From JBQTIY01 sp052387675 (GTDB lineage Bacteria; Planctomycetota; B15-G4), in assembly GCA_052387675.1 (NCBI GenBank), contig JBQTIY010000009.1, forward strand, positions 248,001-312,000: a DNA stretch of 64,000 nucleotides, given 5' to 3'. The notes beneath the pieces are model-generated. The model worked only from the letters and a program-made list of their open reading frames with translations, was not told the origin of the DNA and searched no databases. Below, in pieces: positions 18,102 through 26,993 of the stretch; the stretch's first letter is position 1; each line of letters begins with the position of its first letter. The translations under genes were made by a program, and so were the position numbers.

Positions 18102-19016
18102 TCAGAAGCTGCGGCCGAGGCCCACGTAGAAGTTGGTGTCGCTGGAGCTCTTCCCGGCGCCCGGCACGCTGTCCCAGAAGAAGTCGAGCCCGGCCTTCAC
18201 GTACCAGGGACTCGCGTCGGAGACCTTGCGCTCCCAGGCTAGGCGCGTGACCGAGCGCGCCTCGCCGCTGTCGCTCAGGCTGGGATAGAGGTCGCTCACC
18301 AAGAGGAACTGCGACATCTCGTCGATGGTCCAGTTCCAGTCGATGCCCAGCAGGGCCTCGTAGTTGGTTTCGCGGGTGGTCGGCGTGTTGGGGTCCATCT
18401 TCTTAGAGACGCCGGCGCCCACGCGGCCGCTCACGGCGTGTTCGGGGCCCTCCTTGAACTGGTAGGCGCCGCCGCCGGCCACGGCCACGCGCGCGTCGAA
18501 GTCAGCAAACTTGTCGGTCTCGAAGGAGGCCTGTGCGAAGGGCCGCCACTTGCTGCCCTCACGCTTCCACTCGCGCCGCATTTGGGCGAAGCCCTTCTCC
18601 TCACTCACGATCTGGTTCGACTCGGCGCGCCGCCACCAGATCGTGTACATGTCTGCGAGTTCCTTGGTGTCGTGCTTGGCATCCAGGCCGATGCGGAAGT
18701 TTTCGGTTTCGGTGTTGCCGCCGGAGCCACTGAGCGCGACGTCGAACTTGCGCGTCCAGGGCGAGACCGGCTCGATGACCGGCGGCGGCGCCTGGATCTT
18801 GAGCCAGGCGCGCGGGATCGAGAGGCGTCCGAACATCTCGTGGGAGAGCACGAGCTGCGGGCCGTCAGCCGACTCGAGGATGCCGGTCAGGCGGTCGCCG
18901 TTCTGCAGCTCAAGCGTCACGGTCGTGCCGACCTGAAAGGTGTCCTGGGCGGTGAGCGTGCCGCCGAGGAGGAGGGTTGTGGTCAAAAGTGCGAAGCGGA
19001 GGGCGAGGCGGCGCAT
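18102..19016 (-). CDS. DUF481 outer-membrane beta-barrel protein (YdiY-like)
   Basis: A 304-residue protein. A signal peptide (LALRFALLTTTLLLGGTLTA) is followed by a short beta domain with VTLELQNGDRLTGILESADGPQLVL, the usual N-terminal module of this family, then alternating amphipathic strands (FDVALSGSGGNTETENFRIGLDAK onward) ending in NFYVGLGRSF, an outer-membrane barrel signature with C-terminal Phe. This supports a diderm envelope. The role of DUF481 barrels is unknown. ATG 19016 is chosen because it begins the signal peptide and has AGGA just upstream. The frame extends to 19109 without protein-like sequence. Confidence 0.8.
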   Translation of the reverse strand: MRRLALRFALLTTTLLLGGTLTAQDTFQVGTTVTLELQNGDRLTGILESADGPQLVLSHEMFGRLSIPRAWLKIQAPPPVIEPVSPWTRKFDVALSGSGGNTETENFRIGLDAKHDTKELADMYTIWWRRAESNQIVSEEKGFAQMRREWKREGSKWRPFAQASFETDKFADFDARVAVAGGGAYQFKEGPEHAVSGRVGAGVSKKMDPNTPTTRETNYEALLGIDWNWTIDEMSQFLLVSDLYPSLSDSGEARSVTRLAWERKVSDASPWYVKAGLDFFWDSVPGAGKSSSDTNFYVGLGRSF

Positions 19017-19128
19017 GGAAGTCCTTTGCGAGACATGTGCGGAGAGGAGGAGAGGGCGGGTCACAGCCAAGAGCGCGTCACGATGCCTTCTCGACCGCAA
19101 AGTGCGCAAGGGCGGGGGGTGACAGCGC

Positions 19129-19134
19129 TAGAAT
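19129..19134 (+). promoter_or_regulatory. TAGAAT -10-like box close to start
   Basis: TAGAATGCGCCGATG: the box is 6 nt from ATG 19141, with no room for a Shine-Dalgarno sequence. Confidence 0.55.
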
Positions 19135-19140
19135 GCGCCG

Positions 19141-20418
19141 ATGGAAATCGCCCTGGGCGTGCTGGCGGGACTGGCCCTCGGAGTGCTTGTCGGCCTGGCC
19201 TGGGCCCAACGTCGCGAGCGCGCGGCCCGGGCCGAATGGGAGGAGGAACGGGCGGATTTGGAGGCGCATCTCTCCGCTGCTCAGCTCGAAGAGCGGACGG
19301 CCGCAGCGACGTTGGAAGCTCATCGCCAGTCGGCGGCCGAGGCGCGCCGCAGCGAGGAAGAGCGCCTGCGCGAGATCCAGGGTCTGCTGGCTCCGCCGCT
19401 GAAGGAAGCGCTGCAGCACAGCACCGAGCACCTGGCCACGCGCGCGCAGGAGCGCGAAGCGGCCCACGACAAGGCCTTGCGCGAGATGCTCAAGCCCTTC
19501 CAGGAGCAGCTCGAGAAGTTGCAGAAAGGCGCGCAGGAGCTGGAAGTCAAACGCGAGGGCGCTTACGGCGCGCTCAAGCAGCAGCTCGATGGCTTGCAGG
19601 CCGCCACCAAGTCCTTCGGCGATCAGAGCAGCAAGCTGCTCACGGCCCTGCGCGGTGACATCCGCTCGCGCGGCCGCTGGGGCGAGGTCGCGCTGCGCAA
19701 CTTGGCCGAGTTCGCCGGCATGACGCGCCACTGCGACTTCTCCGAGCAGCAGGGTCTTGAGTCAGGCAATCGCCCGGACATGGTCGTGCGGCTGCCGGAT
19801 GGCAAGAGTTTCATTCCGGTGGACAGCAAGGTGCCCATGGACGCCTACATGCGCTCCTTGGAGTGCGAGGAGCCGGCGCAGCGGGCTGTCGAACTCGCCA
19901 AGCACGCGCGCGACCTGCGGACAGCGGTGGATGATCTCGCCAAGCGCAACTACGCCGGCCAGGGCGGGAGCCCGATGGGCTACACGGTGCTCTTCGTCGC
20001 GGCCGACCCGCTCCTCGCCGCGGCTTTTGAGTCCGACCCCGAGTTGCAGACTGACGCCATGCGCAAACGCGTGCTCATCGCCACGCCGGTGACCATGCTG
20101 GCCTTGCTCAGTACGGTGGCGCTCTACTGGCAGCAGTCTTCGGTGGCCGAGAACGCGCAGCGCGCCTGGGAGACGGCGCGGGAGTTCCACAAGCGCGTGA
20201 GTGTTTTCGCCGAGCATCTGGCCGGCGTGGGCAAGGGCCTCACCACGGCCATCAATAACTACAACAAGGCGGTGGGGAGCTGGGATCGCAGCGTGCTGCC
20301 GCAAGGTCAGAAGCTCGAAGAGCTCGAGGCTCCCGGCCAGGGCCATAACCCGCTGCCGGAACTGCCCGCCGTCGAAGGCGAGGCGCGCGTTCCGCGTCTG
20401 CTGGAGAACGAGGCGTGA
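19141..20418 (+). CDS. rmuC: DNA recombination protein RmuC
   Basis: A 425-residue protein: an N-terminal membrane anchor (LGVLAGLALGVLVGLAWA), a long Ala/Glu/Arg coiled coil (residues about 25-150), then the RmuC domain with SRGRWGEVALRNLAEFAGM, VVRLPDGKSFIPVDSKVPMDAY and FVAADPLLAAAFESDPEL. RmuC limits inversion at inverted repeats and DNA damage and carries a restriction-endonuclease-like core. Length is normal for the family. The start is fixed by the box at 19129. The SRPBCC gene overlaps its stop by 4 nt, so the two are likely co-translated. Confidence 0.92.
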   Translation: MEIALGVLAGLALGVLVGLAWAQRRERAARAEWEEERADLEAHLSAAQLEERTAAATLEAHRQSAAEARRSEEERLREIQGLLAPPLKEALQHSTEHLATRAQEREAAHDKALREMLKPFQEQLEKLQKGAQELEVKREGAYGALKQQLDGLQAATKSFGDQSSKLLTALRGDIRSRGRWGEVALRNLAEFAGMTRHCDFSEQQGLESGNRPDMVVRLPDGKSFIPVDSKVPMDAYMRSLECEEPAQRAVELAKHARDLRTAVDDLAKRNYAGQGGSPMGYTVLFVAADPLLAAAFESDPELQTDAMRKRVLIATPVTMLALLSTVALYWQQSSVAENAQRAWETAREFHKRVSVFAEHLAGVGKGLTTAINNYNKAVGSWDRSVLPQGQKLEELEAPGQGHNPLPELPAVEGEARVPRLLENEA

Positions 20419-20963
20419 AGCTGCTGCTGAAGATTCTGCTCGTGCCGCTCTTGGTCGCGGGCGTGCTCTCGATCTACGGCGCGACGCTGCCCAGCCAGCA
20501 CCGCGTGGCCAGCATGGCGCGCTACGACCGCTCGCCGGCCGAAGTGTGGGCGCTCATCACGGACGTGGCCAACTGGCCGACGTGGCGCGAGGACATCGTG
20601 GCCGTCGAACAGCGCCGAGAGGCGGGCGGACGCGTGCTCTGGCTGGTCTCGATAGCCGACGAAGACCAGCCGCTCCCGCTCGAGGTCATGGAGTCGACTG
20701 AGCCCAAGCGCTTCACGCTGCGCATCTCGCCCGATGCCGGCTTGTCCTTCAGCGGCACGTGGAGCTTCCAGTTAAGCGAAGCTCATCAGGGCACCGCGCT
20801 CACGATCATGGAGGAGGGCGAAGTCTTCAACCCCTTCCTGCGCGCGCTGGGGCACCTCGTCTTCGGGCACCACGACTCCATTCATCGTGTGCTCGTGGCC
20901 GTTGGCAAGCATTTCGGCCAAGAGGTGGAGCCGAAGATCATTCCGCAGAGTGTGCCGAACTAG
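20415..20963 (+). CDS. SRPBCC family (polyketide cyclase/START-like) membrane-anchored protein
   Basis: A 182-residue protein starting GTG in the GTGA overlap with rmuC. One N-terminal helix (LLLKILLVPLLVAGVLSIYGA) is followed by an SRPBCC fold beginning YDRSPAEVWALITDVANWPTWREDI, the typical first strand, helix and Trp-Pro-x-Trp. These domains enclose a hydrophobic ligand cavity. The ligand is unknown. The link to RmuC is only positional. Confidence 0.75.
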   Translation: MKLLLKILLVPLLVAGVLSIYGATLPSQHRVASMARYDRSPAEVWALITDVANWPTWREDIVAVEQRREAGGRVLWLVSIADEDQPLPLEVMESTEPKRFTLRISPDAGLSFSGTWSFQLSEAHQGTALTIMEEGEVFNPFLRALGHLVFGHHDSIHRVLVAVGKHFGQEVEPKIIPQSVPN

Positions 20964-20966
20964 CCC

Positions 20967-23432
20967 TTAGGGCGAGATGGCGCGCAGGCCGTTGCTCAGC
21001 GAGACGCCCGCGCGCGCGGCGGGATCTTGCAACGCGACCTGGAACCACAGCTCCAGGTCGGCCGGCAGACCCGCCGGCCAGCGTCCCCCGAGCAGCACTT
21101 CGCCCAGCGCATCGCTGGCGATCGGCGCGAGCAGCGCCCAGGGAGCGGCCACGAGCAGGCCGCCCTTGAAGGGCACCGGCTGACTGCCCACTGAGCCGAA
21201 GAGCAGGCCCAGTGCGTTCGCCGGCGCCTGCGACAACTCCAGCGACACGGCGCTGTCGGCGGTCAATGGGCCTGTGCCGATGAGCACCGGCTTGCCGGCG
21301 CTGCCGGCCAGGCCGCCGCCGAAATTCGTCCAGGCGCCGCTGGAGGTGCCGATCGTCGCCACGGCCATCTGGCCGCTGGCATCCGAGGCGCCGACTTCGA
21401 TGGCGCTCGCGATGTCAGTCGGGAAGACGGTGAAAGCCGCCTGGCCCAGCGCATTGGTGTAGGCATTCGCCGACAGGGCGGGCCCGCCGGTGCTCGTGCC
21501 CGGCTTGTAGATCGCGACGAGGACATCGGCCTGAGGCGTGCCGCTCTCGTTGGTGATGGTGACGACCCAGGGCGCGCCCGTGCCGCTGCCGTCGCTGGGC
21601 ACTGCATCGGGCAGCGCGAACTTCAGCAGCGTGGCCTGGGTGCGCCGCACTCGCATGGAGGGGTCGCCGAGCAGCAGATACATCCAACTGTTCACGCCCG
21701 GTTCTTCGGAGGCCATGCGCTGCTCGGACCAGGCGATGGCGTGGCCGTGCCGCAGCAGGCCCAGGTCGAAGATGGCCGCGTGCATGGCCAGGTTCAGGCG
21801 GTGGTTCTGCTTGGTGCCCGAGATGTCGGTGGAGCCGTAATGGGCCACGGGGCCCACGCCGAAGTCTTCCATCCAGTTCTCGCCGAGGCAGTCCTCCGTG
21901 TCGATGCGGTTGTTCCAGCACGAGAAGGACCAGGCGACGGAGCGCGGGCCGCTCGAGGTGAGCAGGTCCAAGTCGTCTTGGTTGAAATTGTCGTCGCTGA
22001 GATTCCACTTGCTCCAGGCCGACGAGCTGCCGTGTCCGCGGTAGGTCACCAGGCCCAGGCCGGCGTCGATGGCCGAGACCACGACGGCGTCCGTGCTGCC
22101 GAGTTCGTTGCCGTTGAGCACGGTGAAGTCCGGCGGGAAGGCATAGCTCGCGCTGACCACGGCCGCGCAGTTGCCCACGTACTTGCCCGGCGCATCCTCG
22201 AGGTTGGCGGCGAGCAGGGCCGAGCCGTAGTGAGTTCCCTGCGTGTCGAGTTCATAGGCGCGAATGCGATCGAGCTGATGCTCCAGGTCGAAGTGCACGC
22301 TGTCGTAGGTCAGGCGGCCCACGAAGATCTCCTCATCGAGGTCGCCATCGAGCGGCGAGCCGTAGAGGTCGTCGCCCAGTTTGGAGTTGAGCGTGAGCGA
22401 GGAGCACAGCGGCAGCGTCAGATCGTCGCCGAGCAGCAGCGCGTAGTGGTCGGCCGCCGGATTGCCGGCCGCGTACCAGTCGCCGATGGCCGCTCTCAGC
22501 TCGCCGCAGCCCACAAAGGGCAGGCTCTCGAGGAACAGCAGCTCCACCGCGAAGCCTTGCAGAGACTTGTGCTCGACGAAGCTCTCCACATAGGGCAGCG
22601 CGTTTTCTTTGAGCACGATGAGGTAGCGGCCCTGGAACTGCGTGGGGTTCGAGGGAAAGCTGGCGAGCTGCTCCGTCCAGTTGTGAAAGGTCTGCGCCGC
22701 CAGTGCTGCGCGCTCCTTGGTGATGGCCGGGAAGACGATGGGCGCGGCCGGGGCTTGCAAGTGCACGCGCGTGTGGGCGCTCAGCGCGAGTTCCCCGGTG
22801 ACGGGATTCCAGCGGCCCAGCGAGACCGCGACTTCGGCCGAAGGAATTGTGCCGAGGCGCGGGGTGATGGGAGCCGAGGAGGGCGCCAGGGCGGCCGGCC
22901 AGGCCGCGGTGCCGGAGTAGATCAGCGGGTCGGGCAGATAGCTGGCCGGCGTGCCATCGATGTCTTCGGCGCCGTCGAGTTCGGGCTCCTCGAAAGGCGC
23001 GAGCAGCAAGCCCGCGAAGGAGCGCGGGTCGAGATCATTCACGGCGACCACGCTGAGACGCGGCGCACTCGTGACCACGGCCAAGCGCAGCACGGCCTGC
23101 GGCAGGTCCGGCGCCCCGATCTGGCCGTGCCGGCTGAGGCCCGGCACCTCGATGCGCGTGTAAGTGTTGCCGTCCCCGGGCGTGATCGTCTCGCTCCAGA
23201 AACCGGACACCCACACATCGAAGAAGGAATCGGAGGCGTTGCTGGCGGCCTGGTCGAGCACGATCTCGGCGGGCGTGCCCGGCGCGGCTCCAGCGACGAG
23301 CGGCACCCAGGTCGGATCCTGCGCACCGGCTGTCGGCGCGAGGAGTGCCGGAACCAGAGCGACGGCGAGAAGTGCAGCCCGAAGCAGAGGCTTGCGTGAC
23401 AGCGAGCGGACGGTCGAGAAAGAACTGAGCAC
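20967..23432 (-). CDS. Secreted gingipain-like cysteine protease (peptidase family C25)
   Basis: An 821-residue protein with a long signal peptide (LLRAALLAVALVPALLAPTAGAQ). Residues about 30-230 are a beta-rich N-terminal region. The caspase-like C25 domain follows: LIVLKENALPYVESFVEHKSLQG opens it, ALLLGDDLTLPLC precedes the active site, and the catalytic pair is His467 in YRGHGSSSAW and Cys505 in WSFSCWNNRI. After it come an Ig-like or CNA-like segment and a 100-residue C-terminal module (from about LTADSAVSLELSQ) like that of other secreted proteins here. The start is GTG 23432. It lies 48 nt downstream of the cytochrome gene on the same strand, so a shared transcript is likely. Substrate unknown. 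Confidence 0.8.
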   Translation of the reverse strand: MLSSFSTVRSLSRKPLLRAALLAVALVPALLAPTAGAQDPTWVPLVAGAAPGTPAEIVLDQAASNASDSFFDVWVSGFWSETITPGDGNTYTRIEVPGLSRHGQIGAPDLPQAVLRLAVVTSAPRLSVVAVNDLDPRSFAGLLLAPFEEPELDGAEDIDGTPASYLPDPLIYSGTAAWPAALAPSSAPITPRLGTIPSAEVAVSLGRWNPVTGELALSAHTRVHLQAPAAPIVFPAITKERAALAAQTFHNWTEQLASFPSNPTQFQGRYLIVLKENALPYVESFVEHKSLQGFAVELLFLESLPFVGCGELRAAIGDWYAAGNPAADHYALLLGDDLTLPLCSSLTLNSKLGDDLYGSPLDGDLDEEIFVGRLTYDSVHFDLEHQLDRIRAYELDTQGTHYGSALLAANLEDAPGKYVGNCAAVVSASYAFPPDFTVLNGNELGSTDAVVVSAIDAGLGLVTYRGHGSSSAWSKWNLSDDNFNQDDLDLLTSSGPRSVAWSFSCWNNRIDTEDCLGENWMEDFGVGPVAHYGSTDISGTKQNHRLNLAMHAAIFDLGLLRHGHAIAWSEQRMASEEPGVNSWMYLLLGDPSMRVRRTQATLLKFALPDAVPSDGSGTGAPWVVTITNESGTPQADVLVAIYKPGTSTGGPALSANAYTNALGQAAFTVFPTDIASAIEVGASDASGQMAVATIGTSSGAWTNFGGGLAGSAGKPVLIGTGPLTADSAVSLELSQAPANALGLLFGSVGSQPVPFKGGLLVAAPWALLAPIASDALGEVLLGGRWPAGLPADLELWFQVALQDPAARAGVSLSNGLRAISP

Positions 23433-23480
23433 GGTGCGGGTTCTCAGGGGAGGGGAAAAGGGAAGGGGAAGCGGATGGTC

Positions 23481-26400
23481 TCAGCGAATGACGAGGGTGC
23501 GGTAGTTCACCAGGTTGGCGGAGGCGTTGTAGAAGAACGTGGGCGTGTCGCCGCCGCGGCCGATGGCGAAGGGGTCGCTGTCTTCGTTCACGCCAAAGAG
23601 CGCCACGCTGAAGGTGATCTCGCTGCCGGCGGTCGGTGAGTAGGGGCCTACGATGAAGGTGGCGACGCCGCCGGCGTCGGTGCGCTCGACGGGGAAGAAG
23701 TCCGCGCCGCCGATGGGTCCGGCCCACAGGCCGCGCACCGGAAGATCCACGACCGGCGCGCCCGTGTGGTCGACCGCGCGCACCGTGGCGGTGAGCGTGA
23801 CGCTGCCGCGGCCGCTGGCGGTGAGCGTGATGTCGTCCACATGGAAGAGCGGCGGCGCCGTCGTGACGGAGCCCGTGGCTTCGTGCGCGTTGCCATTCTT
23901 GTCGCTCAGCGTCGCGCGCCAGAACAGCAGCGTGCCGCCCGGCAGGGCGTCAAGGATCAGATCGTGCCGCGCGAGCAGCTCGGCCTCGCTGAAGCTCGCC
24001 AAGCTGAAGTCGCCGGGCGCCGTGCCGACGTCGAGCTGCACGCGCGCCGGCTCGCTCAGCAGGAGCTGGAGCGTGGCCGTGTCGGTGAACACGTCGTGCG
24101 CTGCGGCGTGCAGCACGGCGGGAGGCGTGGCATCGGGCAGGAAGGCCTCGGCCACGGCCGGGTTGCCGCCGAGCGCGACTTCGAGGCCGTCGGCATAGCC
24201 GTCGCCGTCGCTGTCCGGCGACCAAGGCCGGCTGTCGTGTACGCGCTCGGCACCGTCAAAGAGGCCGTCCTCGTCGCGATCGATGCCGAGGCGCAGCCCC
24301 ATTCCGGGCGGCACGCAGGTGAAGGTGATGCGCACCTGCCCGGCCGCGATGGCCGAGACGAGCGTGCCGCGGCTCACCCAGCCGCCGACGTCGAGTTGAT
24401 AACGCCACGAGTCCTGCTGCGCATCAAAGGCGAAACGCAGCGCGAAGGGGAACTCGCCGCCGCCGTCGAGCAGCAGCGCCCCCTTGCCGATGAGGTCCAG
24501 GTTCTCGGCGGGGGGCGCGGCCTGCAGTTCGGTCAGGTCGAGCCAGTCGTAGAGACCATTGGCCCAGGTGTCTTCGCTCGCTGTGAACTGCGCGCCGACG
24601 AGCGGCGCGGTGCCGGTGTCCCAGGCGCGCACGAGGGCCACGACCTGTTCACGCTCGGCAGCGTTCAGCGCCGGGAAGGCCTCGCCGCCGATGGGCGGCT
24701 CGAAGTTCAGGAACTCGGCCAAGTCATCCAGCGAGCCGTCGTGCAGCACGCCGAAGCCGGTGAGCTCCGAGAACTCCTTCTCGTAGGCGCCGCGCAGCGT
24801 GGGCGAGTTGAAGAGCTGCGTCTCGCCGTCGAAGTTCACCGTGGGCTGGCCGCCGGTGAAGTCGGTCTTGCCGGCGAAGTCGCCGACATGGCAGCTCACG
24901 CAGCGCAGACTGCCCGGCACGCCGGGGTTGTAGATCTTGCCGGGCACGCCCGGCGTGAGCCCGAAGAGATCGCGGCCCGCGGCGGCCTGGTCGGTGTACT
25001 CGCGGTCCTTGGGCTGGTGCGGATTGGGCGGATAGCTCAGCGAGCGCACAAACGCTGCGTACTCCTGCATGGCGCGCGGCGAGATGCCGCTGCCGCCGAG
25101 CAGCCCGCGGAAGGCCCCGCGGAACATCTGGAAGAAGCGCCGGTCACCGCGCCAATGCAGCGGCGCGGCCTGGCCGACATCCAGCCCGCGCAGGCTCTGC
25201 GTGACCATCGGGCCCTTCATGGGGTGCGTCATGAAGGACTTCTTGGTGGCGACGAAGGCGCCGTCAAAGGAGAGCGGCCCCGTCACGAGGTCGGGATAGA
25301 AGTAGCCCAGGCCGCCGCCCGGGTCGCCGAGATCCCAGGCGAGCTGGTCAGCGTGGCCGAAGATGTGGCACGAGGCGCAGGACATGGTGCCGCTGCCGGC
25401 GCCGCTCTCCACGCGCGCGTCGTAGAGATGCCGCCGGCCGAGGCGCAGGGCCTTGGGCTCGGGGTTGTACGAGAGCCGCTCGCCGCGCGCGGCCGGCCCG
25501 ACCGCGGCGTGGCCATTGGCGATGGAGTAGGCGCGCAGCGCGAGATCGCCGCGCGTGAAGACGTAAAGCAGTGCCCGCGCCTCGTCCACAGCCAGGCCGG
25601 TGGGCAACTCGCCCACGAAGAACTCATCCACGACCGCGCCGGTGAGAGCGTTGTGCACCACGACCACGCCGTCGCCGAGCGCGCCGACATAGGCGAAGGG
25701 TCCGCGCAGCGTGCTGCCCGCACCGGGCGGCGCGTAGAAGGCCAGCGCGGCCGGCTGCGCATGATCGGCGCTGCTCGTGCCTGGGCCGTAGGCCAGCACC
25801 TGCTGCACCGCGCCCGCCGGGCTCACCACAGTGATGCGATTCTCCAAGCCGACGCCGGAGAGCACCGGCTCGAAGCGCGTGCGGTTGTGCGCCTGCGTAT
25901 TGGCCACCCAGAGCGCGCCGGTGGCCGGGTTGCGCGCCAGCGCGAGGAGCGTGGTGCCGACGCCGGTCGTAGCTTGTGGCAAGAGCGTGCCGTTGGCCGC
26001 ATCCACGGCCAAGAGATCGAAGTCGGCGAGTTGCGGCACGAGCGTGGGGTGCTCGAAGTCCATGACGATACGGCCGGTGGTGGGGATGCTCCAGCCGGGC
26101 AGTAAGAACGTGGCGTTGAACCAGGCCGCGGTCAGAAAGGCCGGGATCTGCAGCGCCGGATTCAGCGTGAAGGGCGGATCAAAGGCATCGCTGACGTGCT
26201 GCTCGAGGCCCAAGCTGAAGGCTTGGAAGGCGTCAAGCACGGTCGTGTGATTGCCGGAGTTTTGCGGCAGCACGTAGACCACGCCGCCGGCCTCGGCCAG
26301 TGCGCGCGGCTTGTGCGCCGGCAGCGCGAGGCGGTGCCGGATCGTGTAGGGCGCCGTCGCGTCGGCAATGACCAGCGCGTTCTCCACGAACTCGCCTGGT

Positions 26401-26897
26401 TCGGTGAGGCTGGGCGCCTCGGCCGAGCGTGCCGTCGCCACGCAGAGGCGGCCGCCGGTCACGAGCACATCCTGAGGTTCATCGCCGACCGCGATCGTGG
26501 CACGCACCGAAAGCGTGGCGAGGTCCACAACCGAGACGCTGTCCGAAAGCAGGTTGGCCACGAAGAGTGTGCCGGCGTCGTCGGGGTGCAGCGCCATGGA
26601 GACCGGCTCCAGGCCGGTGAAAACGGCGCCCAAGAAACTGAGCTGGGGCACGCCGGCCGGGCTGACCTGCGTCGCGAAGACTTCGAGCCGGTGGTCAGGC
26701 GTGTTCAGCACATAGAGGCGTTCGCCATCCGGCGAGAGCAGCAGCGGGCGCACGGCGCCCGACTCAAAGTTGGGGAAGGGCGCTGTGGCGGCGGAACTGA
26801 CGCCTTGCGCGGCGGCACTCGCGGCGAGCACGAGCGAGGCGGCGCCGAGACGAGCAGCGCCGAGACGGGCCAAGACTCTGCAGTGCTTCCAGTTCAT
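23481..26897 (-). CDS. Secreted YVTN beta-propeller / di-haem cytochrome c protein
   Basis: An 1138-residue protein. Signal peptide LGAASLVLAASAAAQ, then a YVTN/lactonase-type propeller (residues about 30-480; LLLSPDGERLYVLNTPDHRLEVF), then a c-type cytochrome part with two haem sites, CASCH (507-511) and CVSCH (666-670), spaced as in MauG/cytochrome c peroxidase-like proteins. It ends with calcium-binding type 3-like repeats (DRDEDGLFDGAE, DSDGDGYADGLE) and an Ig-like region. Propeller-cytochrome fusions are seen in planctomycete periplasms, where an oxidase or electron-transfer role is assumed. ATG 26897 has GGAGG 5 nt upstream. The mscS-like gene is divergent, 96 nt away. Confidence 0.8.
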   Translation of the reverse strand: MNWKHCRVLARLGAARLGAASLVLAASAAAQGVSSAATAPFPNFESGAVRPLLLSPDGERLYVLNTPDHRLEVFATQVSPAGVPQLSFLGAVFTGLEPVSMALHPDDAGTLFVANLLSDSVSVVDLATLSVRATIAVGDEPQDVLVTGGRLCVATARSAEAPSLTEPGEFVENALVIADATAPYTIRHRLALPAHKPRALAEAGGVVYVLPQNSGNHTTVLDAFQAFSLGLEQHVSDAFDPPFTLNPALQIPAFLTAAWFNATFLLPGWSIPTTGRIVMDFEHPTLVPQLADFDLLAVDAANGTLLPQATTGVGTTLLALARNPATGALWVANTQAHNRTRFEPVLSGVGLENRITVVSPAGAVQQVLAYGPGTSSADHAQPAALAFYAPPGAGSTLRGPFAYVGALGDGVVVVHNALTGAVVDEFFVGELPTGLAVDEARALLYVFTRGDLALRAYSIANGHAAVGPAARGERLSYNPEPKALRLGRRHLYDARVESGAGSGTMSCASCHIFGHADQLAWDLGDPGGGLGYFYPDLVTGPLSFDGAFVATKKSFMTHPMKGPMVTQSLRGLDVGQAAPLHWRGDRRFFQMFRGAFRGLLGGSGISPRAMQEYAAFVRSLSYPPNPHQPKDREYTDQAAAGRDLFGLTPGVPGKIYNPGVPGSLRCVSCHVGDFAGKTDFTGGQPTVNFDGETQLFNSPTLRGAYEKEFSELTGFGVLHDGSLDDLAEFLNFEPPIGGEAFPALNAAEREQVVALVRAWDTGTAPLVGAQFTASEDTWANGLYDWLDLTELQAAPPAENLDLIGKGALLLDGGGEFPFALRFAFDAQQDSWRYQLDVGGWVSRGTLVSAIAAGQVRITFTCVPPGMGLRLGIDRDEDGLFDGAERVHDSRPWSPDSDGDGYADGLEVALGGNPAVAEAFLPDATPPAVLHAAAHDVFTDTATLQLLLSEPARVQLDVGTAPGDFSLASFSEAELLARHDLILDALPGGTLLFWRATLSDKNGNAHEATGSVTTAPPLFHVDDITLTASGRGSVTLTATVRAVDHTGAPVVDLPVRGLWAGPIGGADFFPVERTDAGGVATFIVGPYSPTAGSEITFSVALFGVNEDSDPFAIGRGGDTPTFFYNASANLVNYRTLVIR

Positions 26898-26981
26898 CAC
26901 GGCCTCCGCGTCGATGCCTGCACGTCCTGGACGCCCGGCCGCCGCAGCGACCGGAAAGTCGCGGATTCTACCCTGCATCCC

Positions 26982-26987
26982 TAGAAT
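26982..26987 (+). promoter_or_regulatory. TAGAAT -10-like box close to start
   Basis: TAGAATGCGGGGATG: the box is 6 nt from ATG 26994, the same geometry as before rmuC. Confidence 0.55.
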
Positions 26988-26993
26988 GCGGGG

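Noticed and set aside
20967..26105. Very long plus-strand open frames (21741-23399 and 23766-26105) opposite the protease and cytochrome genes
   Set aside because: They are antisense to genes with clear domains and signal peptides. Their sequences are Arg/Ala/Gly/His-rich without motifs, as expected from G+C-rich antisense frames.
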